A program made the translations under genes and the position numbers. The notes under the pieces are model-generated. The model saw only the letters and a list, made by a program, of their open reading frames with translations. It was not told the origin of the DNA and made no database searches. From Cycas panzhihuaensis (lineage: Eukaryota; Cycadophyta), in the NCBI GenBank assembly GCA_023213395.1, contig CM041465.1:40121741-40185740 (forward strand): a stretch of DNA of 64,000 bases, in the 5' to 3' direction. Shown here one piece after another: positions 45,049-55,990 of the stretch. The stretch's first letter is position 1; every line of letters starts with the position of its first letter.

Positions 45049-45881
45049 TGTTGACTTGGTAGGTATCTTATTACACTTACAAGATACCTTTTACACTTGT
45101 CAAGGTTACACAGTGCTATAGTCTAGTTCAGGATACTGTCAACATGGTTATTCATATACATTCCACATATATTTCACAGAATTCTACTACAATGGTACAC
45201 AGTAGTATAGAAATCAACGCATACTCAGCAATTCATCATCACAACACAAAGAATACACCACTTTCCATGTAACTCTTCTTTTTATTAAGTAATTAGTTCA
45301 ATTACATAGAGGCTGGAATACATTCCTGTGCATTCCAGCAGTGTACATTCCTTCTGTTACATATGCGTACCTAGATGGTACTTATCATATAATACTGCTC
45401 CAACTAGCTGTCATACGTGTTGGCTCCCGCACCTTTGCATACCTTTGATAGTCGGCTCTCACCCTAACCTAGTGGTTCATGCATACCTCCTTAAGTACTC
45501 TTGTTGGTACCTTTTGGCTAAAGGGTTATGACTGCCTATCATAACTGTACCCCTTCAATCATAGGTACCCTTTCATTAATCACTTATTTAGGCACTTAAT
45601 TAATGACTCTTTATATCTGTACGTCCGTCTGGCAGCTCCACGTGCCTTCACTAGTTCCTTTGAGTCATGCATACTGCTTCTGCTTGATTCCATTCCACCG
45701 TTAGTATGTATCTATCATACGTACCCGTTTCAAGTACACACCTATCATACATACCTAGAATGTTGATTTCTCTGCCGTTATGCCTCGTGCATACCTCTGT
45801 ATGGTCTGTACCTATACAACTCAGGTTACTTAACCTACCTCTAGTCCTCTCATAGCCATAGGATCATTTTATACCCCAACA
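45049..45881 (-). repeat. 3' LTR of G1-2 (833 bp)
   Basis: On the + strand TGTTGACTTGGTAGG ... ATACCCCAACA. Same length as the partner at 51736. The G1-1 LTR is 876 bp and matches in reverse complement. Confidence 0.92.
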
Positions 45882-45977
45882 TCTATCCTGGGTCAACAAT
45901 TATGGGTTTGAGCATCCTTGCTCAACAAAAATCCAAAAACATTTCAAAATTTTGGGGTATCCCTCCCTCGCTATGTC

Positions 45978-47063
45978 TCAAGGTGGCTCCTGCTGCCTCT
46001 GTTCTCCCAAAATCTCTTCATTGATCTGGGTTAGAGTGGCAATGATAGCATCCTTTTCTTTTATTTTATCTTGAAGGGTAGCTATCTCAGCTTTATACCC
46101 TTCCTCTATTTCTTGAATTAATTGAACGATGGGTCTTACTTTATCCTGTGGTGTAGGAGGTGCTGAAGGTTCCCTTGCCTCTACTGCCTAAGGGAAGTCT
46201 TCCCATTCTTCCTAGGAGGCCTCTGTTTCTTCTTCCTTCTCCTCTGATTCTTCTTCTCCCTTCTTCCTCTTACCTCATCTATGGATAGCCTATTTTGTCT
46301 AATGAGGAATGGTTATGCCTGGTGTCTTCTGTAGTTAGGTAAGTACTTTCTACATTTGTCATTGTACTTTTCTCTTTGCTTCTGGGCTGTTCACTGTGTC
46401 TAGAAATTTTGCTGCCCACTATTTGATGATTAGCTCCTGAGGAGAGATAGTAGTCCTAGTTAGTTGCACCTGTGGACACTGACAGAATAAAATAGCCAAA
46501 AGCAAGGAGGGATGTTAGAATGGGTGTATCCTAATCTCCTTGAGCTACTGCCTCATGTTTTCTGCCAAGAATTCAGACCAATTCAGCTTTTCCCCATCCC
46601 AAATTTTTAACAACACCTGCATCATGCCTCCCTGAATGTAGGTGTACTTCCGTTTGGACAAGAATCTGGAATTTATCACTTTGGCTACCCACTAAAGTCT
46701 AACATCCATAATGTCTGCTACACGGATTCCACCAGACATAATCTGAGTATTGGGTTGGCACAATTCCCTCAACCACATTTCTTGGTCAACTTCTGACCTT
46801 TTTGTTCCCAGTGGAACTTCTCCTTCATTGGGAAGTCTTTTGATGGTGTGAATTATATCTGCATCTATTTTGGCTTTCCTTCTATCCTCCTTTAGGGCCA
46901 TCAAGATTTGGTCCATGAGTTCAGGGTCATAATACATAGGGTTATAGTAAATGTAGTCTCCCTAACCTGCTTGCTTAACCCTGGCCTGGAATAGAGCTGG
47001 TAGGGCTTGTAGCTCCTGCTTGAGCTTTGGTATGTATGCCTCTTGGCACCCTGCTATCCTCAT
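45978..47063 (-). pseudogene. Accessory ORF 3' of pol (G1-2)
   Basis: Homologue of 6332-7414, 1086 nt from the corresponding ATG to the corresponding stop. Visible: MYYDPELMDQILMALKEDRR, IKRLPNEGEVPLGTKRSEVD and LRELCQPNTQIMSGGIRVAD (46692-46937), the Lys/Glu-rich stretch (46200-46290) and the coiled-coil end (near 46030-46110). About ten TAG/TGA codons. It is kept at full length although this copy has lost its polymerase. Function unknown. Confidence 0.65.
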
Positions 47064-47139
47064 GATGGCTGTGGAGTCCCAGAGATAAGAAAAGTAACCT
47101 AAGTGTATAAACTGAAACCCTACATATGTACCTCTGAGG

Positions 47140-47745
47140 AATGCTTGCCATTTTTGTCACTATACATACTGGAATATGCACCGGAGTCAATTCTTTACGT
47201 GTCATGCTGTACAGATGCTTGGCAAATTTTTTGGAGTCTGTTCCACTCTGCATACTTCGCTGGAATGCTCATAGGTATGTAATACTTTATCGTTTTATGG
47301 ATTTTTGTCTTATACGTGCCCTTGGTATGTATAGTGTTAAGTGTTTCCATTATGCGTACTCAATTACGTACGTTTTTGGTATGTAGAATGTAACTAAGCA
47401 CTTGAGTGTATTTTCCACTGTGCGTACCTGACTACATACTTTTTTGGTATGTATAATGTAGTCATTTAACTTACTTCTCTTTGCACTGTACGTACCTACT
47501 TACATGCTTTTCAAGTATGTATAATGTAATTGAGCCACTTAAAATTTATTTATACTATACGTACCTGACTGTAAACTTTTCAGGTACGTATAGTGTTATT
47601 TCGAGTCACTTTTTTGAACTATGCATACTTCAGTGTATTTCCTTGATACGTATAGTGTATTTTTCAAATTTGATCACCTTTTTAACTATACGTACCTGGT
47701 AACATACCATTTTGGTACGTATAGTGTATTTTGCTTATATGCCTT
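47140..47745 (-). repeat. Array of TACGTACC...GGTACGTA hairpins (G1-2)
   Basis: Same array as 5640-6290. Two units are perfect inverted repeats: ACTATACGTACC at 47685-47696 pairs with 47714-47725 (12 bp), and ACTATACGTACCTG at 47554-47567 pairs with 47581-47594 (14 bp, 13-nt loop). Other units are imperfect. Confidence 0.88.
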
Positions 47746-47954
47746 AGACTTTTCCTTTGATTTTTTCAATTGCTGATGCTATTACTTATGCCTGTGATGA
47801 GTTATGGTTGTTTTTTATTTTTTCCAATTTTTTTTTCTTTTTGTATCCATACCGAACTAGATCATGGCTCAGTATCAAGGCATTTGATTATGCCTCAACA
47901 TCATGCAATATGATATGGTACAACCAGTTGATCTGGCTGGTAAGTTGCTCCACC

Positions 47955-48249
47955 CTAGTTGATATAGGGTTTCAGTTTACTACCCTTGACCATTTCAGGC
48001 AATAGCTAGCCTGATAGTTTTTTCAACTGGATAGTGCCATTCTGGTACACTTTCTCAATCCTATATGGGCCTTTCTAATGCATCTTCAATTCTCCTTGGG
48101 TTGTTTGGGATTTGTTGTCGAATCGCCATACTCGATCACCCTTCTTGAAATATGATGTCTTGTTATGGCAGTCGTGCCTTATCTTTTTTCGCCTTTTCCT
48201 TAGTATGGTATGCTTTGTCGATTTCTTCTTATGATCCCTTAATTGGTCT
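47955..48249 (-). pseudogene. Integrase C-terminal tail (G1-2)
   Basis: Reverse strand: RHDCHNKTSYFKKGDRVWRF, then ELKMH, stop, KGPYRIEKVYQNGTIQLKK, ending KGSKLKPYIN before TAG. This is the GPY/F domain, aligned with 5209-5457. It directly follows the truncated spacer, marking the deletion junction near 48240. Confidence 0.8.
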
Positions 48250-48779
48250 TAGTTTTCCAACCAATATTCTCTACAATGTATCAAATGGGAAATTCCATAT
48301 AGTGGTTCTTCATAAAAAGTCTTCACATAATCTCCAACGTATTCTTCATGATTTCTGTCTTCGAGAGTGGCAATTTTGTTTCCTAGACTGGAATCTCTAG
48401 GGATACTCTCAGTAAGTTCCTTTTCTTCTTCCTTAAATTTGGTGTCGATGGTTAAAAAGGATCTTCCGCTGGGTAGGTGTACCTCTAAAGAAGATGAGGA
48501 AGGCTCGTTACTTCCTTCATCGGGCTGTGATGGGGGTGGGAAAGGGCAATCTACCTTAAGACCCACACTGGAGGTAGAGGGAAGGTTAGGGTTAGAGGGG
48601 GTTAGGGTATTGGGAGGTGAATTAGCATAAGGTTTTGGGTTAAAAGGGGAATTTGGGTTTGGGTCTAGGTTTTTTACGTTATTATCAATACTCCTATAAT
48701 CAACAAATTTAGAATTAATATCAACATCCTCAGTTACATTCTGAGAAAATAGGTTACACCTATAGGATGAGGGGTTCAC
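48249..48779 (-). pseudogene. Remnant of protease-RT spacer (G1-2)
   Basis: 176-codon open frame. NPSSYRCNLFSQNVTED at the start and YVGDYVKTFYEEPLYGISH, then HCREYWLEN at the end, match 1570-2085 in G1-1. A Pro/Asn-rich middle gives telomere-like GTTAGGG words on the + strand by chance. It stops just before the capsid-like repeats, which are deleted here. Confidence 0.75.
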
Positions 48780-48797
48780 TTCATATTCATCCCGTAG

Positions 48798-49775
48798 CTA
48801 ATAATTCACAAATCTCATCCTGTTTTCATCATCTGAAGAATTGTAGATTTCTCCAAAATCAGTTGGTTCTACTTCTTGGTGGTCGATTAATTTGGTAGGT
48901 TCTTCGGCCGTATGGTAGAGATTTTCTTCGCCGAAGGAAGAAGTTGTTGCTTCACTCGCAATGGTTGTACTTGAACCATCGTCATGTATCACTTCAATGG
49001 AATTATTCTCCAACATCGGTAATACTACTTCATTCCCTTCATCTGACAAGGTGAAGGTTATGTCTTTCCAACTTTGGAGACATTGGGTTTTGTATAGCCA
49101 TGGCCTTCCCAAGAGTGTTGGATAGGGTGTTGCCCCTTTCTCCATTTCCACGATTGTGAAGTCAATTCTCACCACTATCCCTGCCACATCTACTTTGATG
49201 TCAGCCAATCTCCCCATAGGTCGTACCAATAGTTAGTTAGTCAATTTTAATGAATAGGTTATCGCTTCCAGCATTAGGCTTCCCAATTTATGCCAAGTCG
49301 AAGCTGGTAATACATTTACCATTGCACCTCCATCAATGATTACTCGTGGGAATGTTTCTCCCAAGACTGTTATGGTTACCATCGGATCCATATCAAATGA
49401 TGGTATGATTTGCTTTAAACTCTTGGTGATTCCATGCTGTAACACTCCTCCTTTGATCCAATCGATAATTTGGCATAAAGGAATGGTCAATTGTAGCTGC
49501 TTTACCAAATTTTCTATTAACAACAACATTCTTGGAATATCCTCTACTGGTAATCCTTTAAAAAGTTCCTCTATTTGCACCATTTGTGGTTGCACCTTAG
49601 GTTCTTCTGGTAGATTTTCTTTTTTCTTTTGTTTGTTCTTCCGTACATATATGTATTTGGTCTCCAGTTTACCCATTGGTAATGCATTCTCTTCCCGGAC
49701 TAGGTCATCTAATACTTGTTTTACTTTTTTGTATCGATCCATTTCTGTCGGTAGATCTAGATATCCTTCATTCAA
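48798..49775 (-). pseudogene. Aspartic protease and upstream linker (G1-2)
   Basis: Reverse strand, nearly open: 49233-49775 and 48798-49229, separated by one stop. Active site VIIDGGAMVNVLP near 49310-49348; RPMGRLADIKVDVAG and LLGRPWLYKTQC follow. The linker toward the zinc knuckles is Lys/Glu-rich (RKNKQKKKENLPEEPK). Best preserved protease of the window. Confidence 0.87.
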
Positions 49776-49899
49776 TTTCTCCTTTTATTTATTTTGTAGT
49801 TTGACATTTTTGGTTTCTGGTATGATTATCATTAGGTTGTTCACTTTGGCCTTTCCTTTACAATCTTCTGTTTTATGGTCACTTGGATCATAGTTATTA

Positions 49900-50334
49900 C
49901 ATACGAACGGCCATTGTATTCACCTTCATTGGGCATTCTGACTTCTAGTGCCCAAACTGTAGATAGATGAGGCATCTACCCATTGGAGGTTTTTTCCTCG
50001 AGGGCTCTTGTACGCCCCTCGTTATATAAACATTTCAAGGTGGGTTGCCTCCCCTTCCCCTACCTCATCCTCTGAAGGCTTTTCCCCTGGGGTTGTAGAA
50101 ACAATCCTTGGTTGTATGCGTATCAACATCGCATATATGGAACCATCTGTCTTGTTGGTGCAATGCACCATTTTTTAAATTCAATTCATATTCCTTGGTG
50201 GTATGTGAATTCTCTTCACAGATGTAGCACCATTTAGTTATTCTTCTGATGTGATCCTTCTTTTTCGATATTTCTTCTTCTTCTCGGTTATTTCTGATTT
50301 TTAATCTGGCTACCTCTTTCCTTAATGCTTCCAA
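49900..50334 (-). pseudogene. Gag zinc-knuckle region (G1-2)
   Basis: Open at 50065-50334 with two knuckles, CYICEENSHTTKEY and WFHICDVDTHTTKDCF, and a third, CLIYLQFGH, stop, KSECP, near 49940-49985. Each has lost one or more Cys to Tyr, Phe or His. Matches 98-414 of G1-1 without the 20-bp duplication found there. Confidence 0.82.
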
Positions 50335-50382
50335 CTCTGATTCCTCTTCTGCTACTCCTACCTAACAGAAGGGTCGATTGTA

Positions 50383-51594
50383 CTAATTTTGTTTGAATTC
50401 TCTAATCTCATCTTGTAATCTTAACAACAGGGAATCTTGTCCTCTTGCCTGTGCATCCATTTCTATTTCAAAATTTAACGCTAGATCTTGGGCATTCTTA
50501 AACAATTTCAATGGATGAGCATGCATCATGGTTCTTAATTTCTCATTCAAACTTTTAACAAAATAGTTTTTCATATTGTGATCCATTATCGTCTCGTTAA
50601 TTATGCTGGCCGCAATGATTTTCATTCTGCTAATGTAGGTTAGGATGGATTCTCCCGGCCTTTGTCTGATTTCTCTCAATGCGATTTCCACTACTTCATT
50701 ACTGTGAAACTTCTGAAATCTTTCCTCGAATGCTTTCTTAAGCTTTACCCATGGCTCATTCTTGTTTGTTTCTTTGTACCATGCCAAGGGTACTCCTCTC
50801 AACGTACATGCAAATCGTTCTTTGATTTCGTCTTCATCTATGATCTTTTTTATATCAATAAGATTCTAAAAGAGATACACATGTTCTGCTGCATCTGAAG
50901 TATCATTAAAAATTAGTTTTCCAAAGTCTCTATAATCATCCATTTTGCGAGATTGCAACTGTCCCCCACCTGGTGGTGATTTTTCCTTTCTCCCCTCCTT
51001 TGGGGATGTACTTGGAGTGCCTACTGCTGTATTATCTTTCCCAAACAGCGGATTCTTGAATGGAGTTTTGATGTATATGGGTTCCACTACACCTGGAACT
51101 TGTATAGTTAATGGTGTCACTGTAATATATGATTGATCAGATCCCCTTTCTGTCAAATCTTCAAAAAGTTGTCTTGTAAGATTATTCTCCCAATATGCCG
51201 AGGGACCTTCCTCCACCTTCTTTTCACTGTCACTTGGGTCCTTCAGGCTGTCCTCCACAAGTATACTTTCCTCTTTTAAGGTTTCTTGTTGCTTTTCATC
51301 CACTTTTGGTTTCCCTTCAATTTCTAGGCTAAATAAATCATCTCTAATTGGGGCTAGTGTCAATACCATGTGTTTGCCATTAGTTTCCTCTTCCTGAGGT
51401 GTCTAGGCTCTACTTGCCTCAGATCCTTCAATGGACTGTCCCTTAGTCTCATTGTTTTGCGAACTTAATCTCCTCGCCCTTCTGAGTTTTGCTTCCTTTG
51501 ACCATCTTAATTCCCTTTGTCTACTGGTCTCCTTTTCTTTGGGTGAAGTATCCTTTTGGGGCTCCTCTGACCTTGAAGGCCTCTTAGGTGGCAT
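50383..51594 (-). pseudogene. Gag N-terminal and capsid region (G1-2)
   Basis: Starts MPPKRPSRSEEPQKDTSP at 51594 (basic, disordered), continues as an open frame 50866-51369, then the Retrotrans_gag capsid domain 50383-50802: RGVPLAWYKETNK, PWVKLKKAFEERFQKF, EIALREIRQRPGESILTYIS. It would form the particle shell. Only a few stops. The start is the first ATG after the primer site and lies 142 bp inside the LTR, a normal spacing. The region is best read as one gag with small gaps. Confidence 0.85.
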
Positions 51595-51721
51595 TGGAAG
51601 GTCCCCTGGCTGCTAGTGGCTTAGTTACAGCCCGCCATCACGACGGCAGCTAGGGTCCTCTGCCCTTTACACATTCTTTTCCCTTGAAACTCCTAGGCCC
51701 TGTCCCTCCTCAATGGACGTA

Positions 51722-51734
51722 GGCAATGGAACCA
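51722..51734 (-). other. Primer binding site of G1-2
   Basis: Reverse-strand TGGTTCCATTGCC lies one base after the LTR. It resembles TGGCGCCGTTGCC, used by several plant Athila/Tat-type gypsy elements, with three changes of the C-to-T or G-to-A/T kind. The tRNA assignment is tentative. Confidence 0.5.
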
Positions 51735-51735
51735 A

Positions 51736-52568
51736 TGTTGACTTGGTAGGTATCTTATTACACTTACAAGATGCCTCTTACACTTGTCAAGGTTACACAG
51801 TGCTATAGTCTAGTTCAAGATACTGTCAACATGGTTATTCACATACATTCCACATATATTTCATAGAATTCTATCACAATGGTACACAACAGTACAAAAA
51901 TTAACACATACTCAGCAATTCATCATCACAACATAAAGAATACACCACTTTCCATGTAACTCTTCCTTTTATTAAGTAATCAGTTCAATTACATAGAGGC
52001 TGGAATGCATTCCTGTGCATTCCAACGAGATACATTCATACATTACATATGCATACCCAGATGGTACTTATCATACAATGCTGCTCCAACTCGCTATCTT
52101 ACGTGCTGGCTCCCACACCTTTGTGTACCTTTGATAGTCAGCTCTCACCCTAACCTGGCAGTTCATGCGTACCTCCTTAAGTACTCTTGTTGGTACCTTT
52201 TGGCTGAAGATTTATGACTGCCTGTCATAACTGTACCCTTCAGTCATATGTACCCTTTTATTAATCACTTGTTTAGGCACTTAATTAATGACTCTTTGTA
52301 TCCGTACATTCGTACGTATGTCTGGTAGCTCCATAGGCCTTCATTGGTCCCTTTGAATCATGCATACCGTACCTTTCGGTTCCGTTATCTTTGTTGATGC
52401 GTGTCATCATACGTGCCGTTCAGTACACACATCATACATACCCAGAATGCTAATTTCTCTGTCGTTATGCCTCGTGCATACCTCTATATGGTCCGTACCT
52501 GCACAACTCAGGTTACCTAACCTACCTCTGGTCCTCTCACAGCCATAGGATCATTTTATACCCCAACA
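51736..52568 (-). repeat. 5' LTR of G1-2 (833 bp)
   Basis: TGTTGACTTGGTAGG ... TACCCCAACA on the + strand; partner of 45049-45881. Bounded on the right by the target-site copy TGCAT. Confidence 0.92.
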
Positions 52569-53012
52569 TGCATACCCACTTTCATCCTAGTGATATAACA
52601 TTGTAACTAAGGGGTCAAATGGGCCCTTATGCATTTTTTCTCACTTGAGAGTTTAATGGACACATGTCCCTCATACATGAAATGCAAGCCATACATTGTA
52701 TATACATTAGATGTTTGCCACTTGGAAAGCATCCAACAGTGTTAGGTAATCTCAATTACTCTATATATTGAGACCTCTCCTTATGTCTCACATGTAGAGT
52801 TGATGTGTATTGTTATGCTGTCATTTTTCTAATCAATCGATATTCTTTGGAGTAGGACTAATTCCTCTTCCTCACATCTTGGTATTATCTTGTTTCCTTG
52901 ATCTTGCTTATCTTAGTTTTACTCTTATGTTATTTAGAACTAGAGGTGAATTATCTTTAAGTTCTTGGATTTATAGGTCTTAGGTACTTTAATCCTTTGG
53001 CCTTTTCTCATA
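52569..53012 (+). repeat. 3' LTR of C1-B, right part
   Basis: Resumes the LTR after G1-2 (target-site copy 52569-52573, then CCCACTTTCATCCTAG). Contains CTATATATTG near 52757. Ends near 53012 at TTTTCTCATA, where the usual CTCACA end is decayed. Confidence 0.87.
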
Positions 53013-53159
53013 CAAGATACCTTTCTATACCCAGCAGTAGAAAAGCAGAGACTCTAAGAACTAGTTAAAAACTTGCAAGATGCAATGGGTGAAGTGCAAC
53101 AAGAAGAAGTTCATCATGAAGGACAATTTAAAGGGTAAACATACAAGTGACGTGCAACT

Positions 53160-53800
53160 CCTACAAAAGTCCAGCCAAAAGAAGATATGAATCCATGGTT
53201 AAGACTTCAAATGGTTAAGTATTTATTAATTGAACTAGAAGTCTCAATTCCTAATGAGGTAATATTCAAATGATGGGAAGCTAACTATTTTCAGCAATTG
53301 ATTTTAGATCAAATAAAAAAACCTATTATGACAGTCATTAAAGAAAAAGGGGTTGATCCAATTATTTTTTGGACAATGCTATGTAAAACAATCATGGATG
53401 GAGGGTCAGTAGTTAACATGCTCCCTGAGTCTTATTGGATTGAATTAGGAAGGCCAAATATGGTAGCCCTGGATTATTCAATTAAATTGGCCAACCAGTT
53501 ATAGGTAAGACCAATGGGAACATTAATGAATGTTTTGATCATAATTGTAGGAATCATTGTCCTATTAGATTTTGCGGTGATGTAAATGTAGAATGAAAGG
53601 AGAACATATTCAGCATTACTGTTTAGACCATGGTTGTTAGCTATAAAAGGTATCCAAGACTGGGGGGAATTCACATTTACATTAAAAGTAAGAAATAAAG
53701 CTATGAATTTGCCATTATGTTTAGATAGCCCTCAATTTAAGAAGATAGTTGATGAAGAATGAGCATCATCTACAATTGTGTGATCAGAACTCACTGTAAG
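53160..53800 (+). pseudogene. Aspartic protease (G2(iii))
   Basis: IMDGGSVVNMLPESYWIELG (near 53394) is the intact D-G-G-S active-site loop, followed by LANQL, stop, VRPMGTLMN. Upstream, QMVKYLLIELEVSIP belongs to the gag-protease linker. The C-terminal part IQDWGEFTFTLKV is near 53650. Open at 53298-53504. Best G2 protease of the window. Confidence 0.82.
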
Positions 53801-54760
53801 CCCATGTTTGGAAGTTGTTTATTAACTTTAAACAAATATACCAAGTAATGCATCATCAACATACATGATGAATTGGCTATAGAATACTTGCAGAGAAACT
53901 AAATCTACTCCTTATTACAAGTTGGAAGCATGTATGGATTCTTCAGAACCAGATGACTTAACAAAAATGGTGACAAAGAGCACAAGAAGATTAGAAGAGA
54001 GTTTCAAAAAAGGAAATAAGTTCTGGGTTCAAGAAATTAGGAAAATAACCATATGAAATATTGTAATCAATTATAGACAATTAATAATTAGCATAAAGAT
54101 TTTTGTTACTTATTTTCATTGTTGCTTGAAGGATGAACTACAACATGGTTTTTGATTTATGGTAGAAAATTTAGACCATGGAATGAACTGTGTAAATTTT
54201 TTTTATTAAGATTTCAAAAACAAGATAATGAGTTGCCCATATTACGATATAATGATAACCCCTTGATTCATATAAGAAAGTGTGAATAAATTTAGGAAAA
54301 GAAACAAGTTTTAAAAATAGAATAGGTGCAAAGATGGGCCTAGACTTCTGAAGGAATTTTGGGTCTGTGGTACAACCAGTGTGAGAAAATGAAGCTGATA
54401 GAATGGGATTCACTTAGTAAAACATTTTATAAAGTTTTTTATCATGACTCAGGGATCTCAAAAATAATGAGTACCTCTAAAATGGGAATTGAGTAAAGTT
54501 GCAACCAAATTGAAGTAATGTAGAAGGATGGAAAATTTCCTTGTGAATATTCTAATATGGAATATGAAAACAAAGTAACTGATCAAACACCAACATATAT
54601 GTTGAATCAAGATGGCAAAACAATGCTGAGTGAACAATTGAAAATATAACAAATAAATGTGGATAGGGAAGAACATCCCCAGATGATCTGAATAGGAGAC
54701 TATTAGGACAAGGATATTGTTCAATAAGCCACAAGCTTGTTTTTAGAATACAAAGATGTT
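53801..54760 (+). pseudogene. Protease-RT spacer with capsid-like motifs (G2(iii))
   Basis: In one reading frame from about 54122: LLEG, stop, TTTWFLIYGRKFRPWNELCK, FFLLRF, then LIHIRKC (near 54267), then GILGLWYNQC and EWDSLSKTFYKVFYHDSG (to about 54460). The order L.G...W, W..L...F...F, H[I].KC, W..., W..L.K.F.K.F.H matches the G1-1 spacer at 1980-2470. Seven or so stops. 53801-54120 is decayed sequence shared with G2(ii). Confidence 0.6.
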
Positions 54761-55990
54761 TTTGCTTAGTCTTACCAAGACCTGAAAGGGATATCGCTAT
54801 AACTAGGAGAGAATCAAATCAAAATAATACAAGGAATTAAATTGGTACCCCAACATCCTTATCAGATGAATCTGAAATATAAGGAAAAAATGAAGGCAGA
54901 ATTAGACAAGTTATTGGAAGTCAGATATATTTTTTAAGTCAAGACTAGTGAATGGGTAAGTCTAGTGGTGGTGGTACCCAAAAAAAATAGGAAACTTCAT
55001 GTATGCATGGATTATAGAGCTCTTAATAAAGCAACAAAAAGAGACCCATTTCTAATACCATTTATAGAGGATATTCTAGAAAAGGTAGCAGGCTATGAAA
55101 TATACTCATTCATGGATGGGTTCAATGGATACAACCAAGTGAGAATTGTAGAATACGACTAATTGAAGACACTTTTGTCATTGAATGGGAGACATACGTG
55201 TACAAGGTTATGCCCTTTAGACTAACAAATACACTAGCCACCTTTCAAAGACTAATTTTGGATATTTTTTAGTAGGCAATTGGTAAGTTGATTGAAGTTT
55301 TTTTAGATGATTAGATGCTATATTCATTGCTAAAAAGTCATCTGGTAAATCTGAGATCAATGCTAGAAATGTGTCAAAAGAGTAAACTTTGCTTAATCCC
55401 AAACAAAATGTATATTTTTAGCTCTGTTTGGATCTCTAATAGAGCTCTTAATAAAGCAACAAAAAGAGACCCATTTCTAATACCATTTATAGACGATATT
55501 CTAGAAAAGGTAGTAGGCTATGAAATATACTCATTCATGGATGGGTTTAATGGATACAACCAGGTGAGAATTATAGAACAAGACCAATTGAAGACACTTT
55601 TGTCACTGAATGGGAGACATATGCATACAAGGTTATGCCCTTTAGACTAACAAATACACCAGCCACCTTTTAAAGACTAATTTTGGATATTTTTTGGTAG
55701 GTAATTGGTAAGTTGATTGAAGGTTTTTTAGATGATTGGATGTTGTATTCATTGCTAAAAAATCATCTAGTAAACCTAAGATCAATGCTAGAAATGTGTT
55801 GAAAGAGAAAACTTTGCTTAATCCCAAATAAAATGTATATTTTTAGTTCTATTTGGATCTCTATTAGCGCATATTATAAGTTAGGATGGTCTACAGATAA
55901 ACCTAGGCAAAGTGATAATAATTTTAAATTTTCTAGTACCTAAAACAATAAAGCAAATAAAGATCTTTCTGGGTATGATAGAGTACTATC
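54761..55990 (+). pseudogene. Reverse transcriptase with internal duplication (G2(iii))
   Basis: QDLKGISL near 54779, then VVVPKKNRKLHVCMDYRALN (54965), DPFLIPFIEDILE, SFMDGFNGYNQV. The 425-bp segment containing the palm is present twice: first active site FLDD, stop, M near 55300, second FLDDWMLYSL near 55724. Thumb: FLGMIEYYQKFIEG near 55970. 425 is not a multiple of three, so the duplication also shifts the frame. Inactive. Confidence 0.87.
55014..55863 (+). repeat. 425-bp tandem duplication within RT of G2(iii)
   Basis: Units 55014-55438 and 55439-55863, each beginning near TAGAGCTCTTAATAAAGC and ending near TTTGGATCTCTA. I count about 31 differences (roughly 7%), mostly transitions. Confidence 0.9.

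Larger units (their letters stand above)
45049..52568 (-). mobile_element. Ty3/gypsy element G1-2, polymerase-deleted (7520 bp)
   Basis: Reads leftward. Both LTRs are 833 bp (45049-45881, 51736-52568), with TGTTG/CAACA ends and a 5-bp target duplication TGCAC/TGCAT inside the C1-B LTR. It keeps gag, zinc knuckles, protease, part of the spacer, the integrase C-terminus, the hairpin array and the accessory ORF. A single junction near 48240 joins the spacer to the integrase tail; RT, RNase H and the integrase core are absent. LTRs differ by about 6% over the first 300 bp by eye and more further in. Confidence 0.93.
38207..53012 (+). mobile_element. Ty1/copia element C1-B, 5' truncated and split by G1-2
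   Basis: Second copy of the C1 copia family. The 5' LTR lacks roughly its first 290 bp (starts at 38207); leader, gag, protease, integrase, RT and RNase H follow in order. The 3' LTR starts at 44942 and is split at 45048 by the G1-2 insertion, resuming at 52574. Its two flanks belong to G2 copies on opposite strands, so the left end was lost in a rearrangement rather than being a simple insertion. Confidence 0.88.

Noticed and set aside
48580-48670. Telomere-like GGTTAGGG/GGGTTTGGG words on the + strand
   Set aside because: They are irregular, not a tandem TTTAGGG array, and are the complement of a Pro/Asn-rich coding stretch of the G1-2 spacer.
49336-49893. 185-codon open frame on the + strand in G1-2
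   Set aside because: Antisense of the well-preserved G1-2 protease and linker; a matching antisense frame at 615-869 arises in G1-1.
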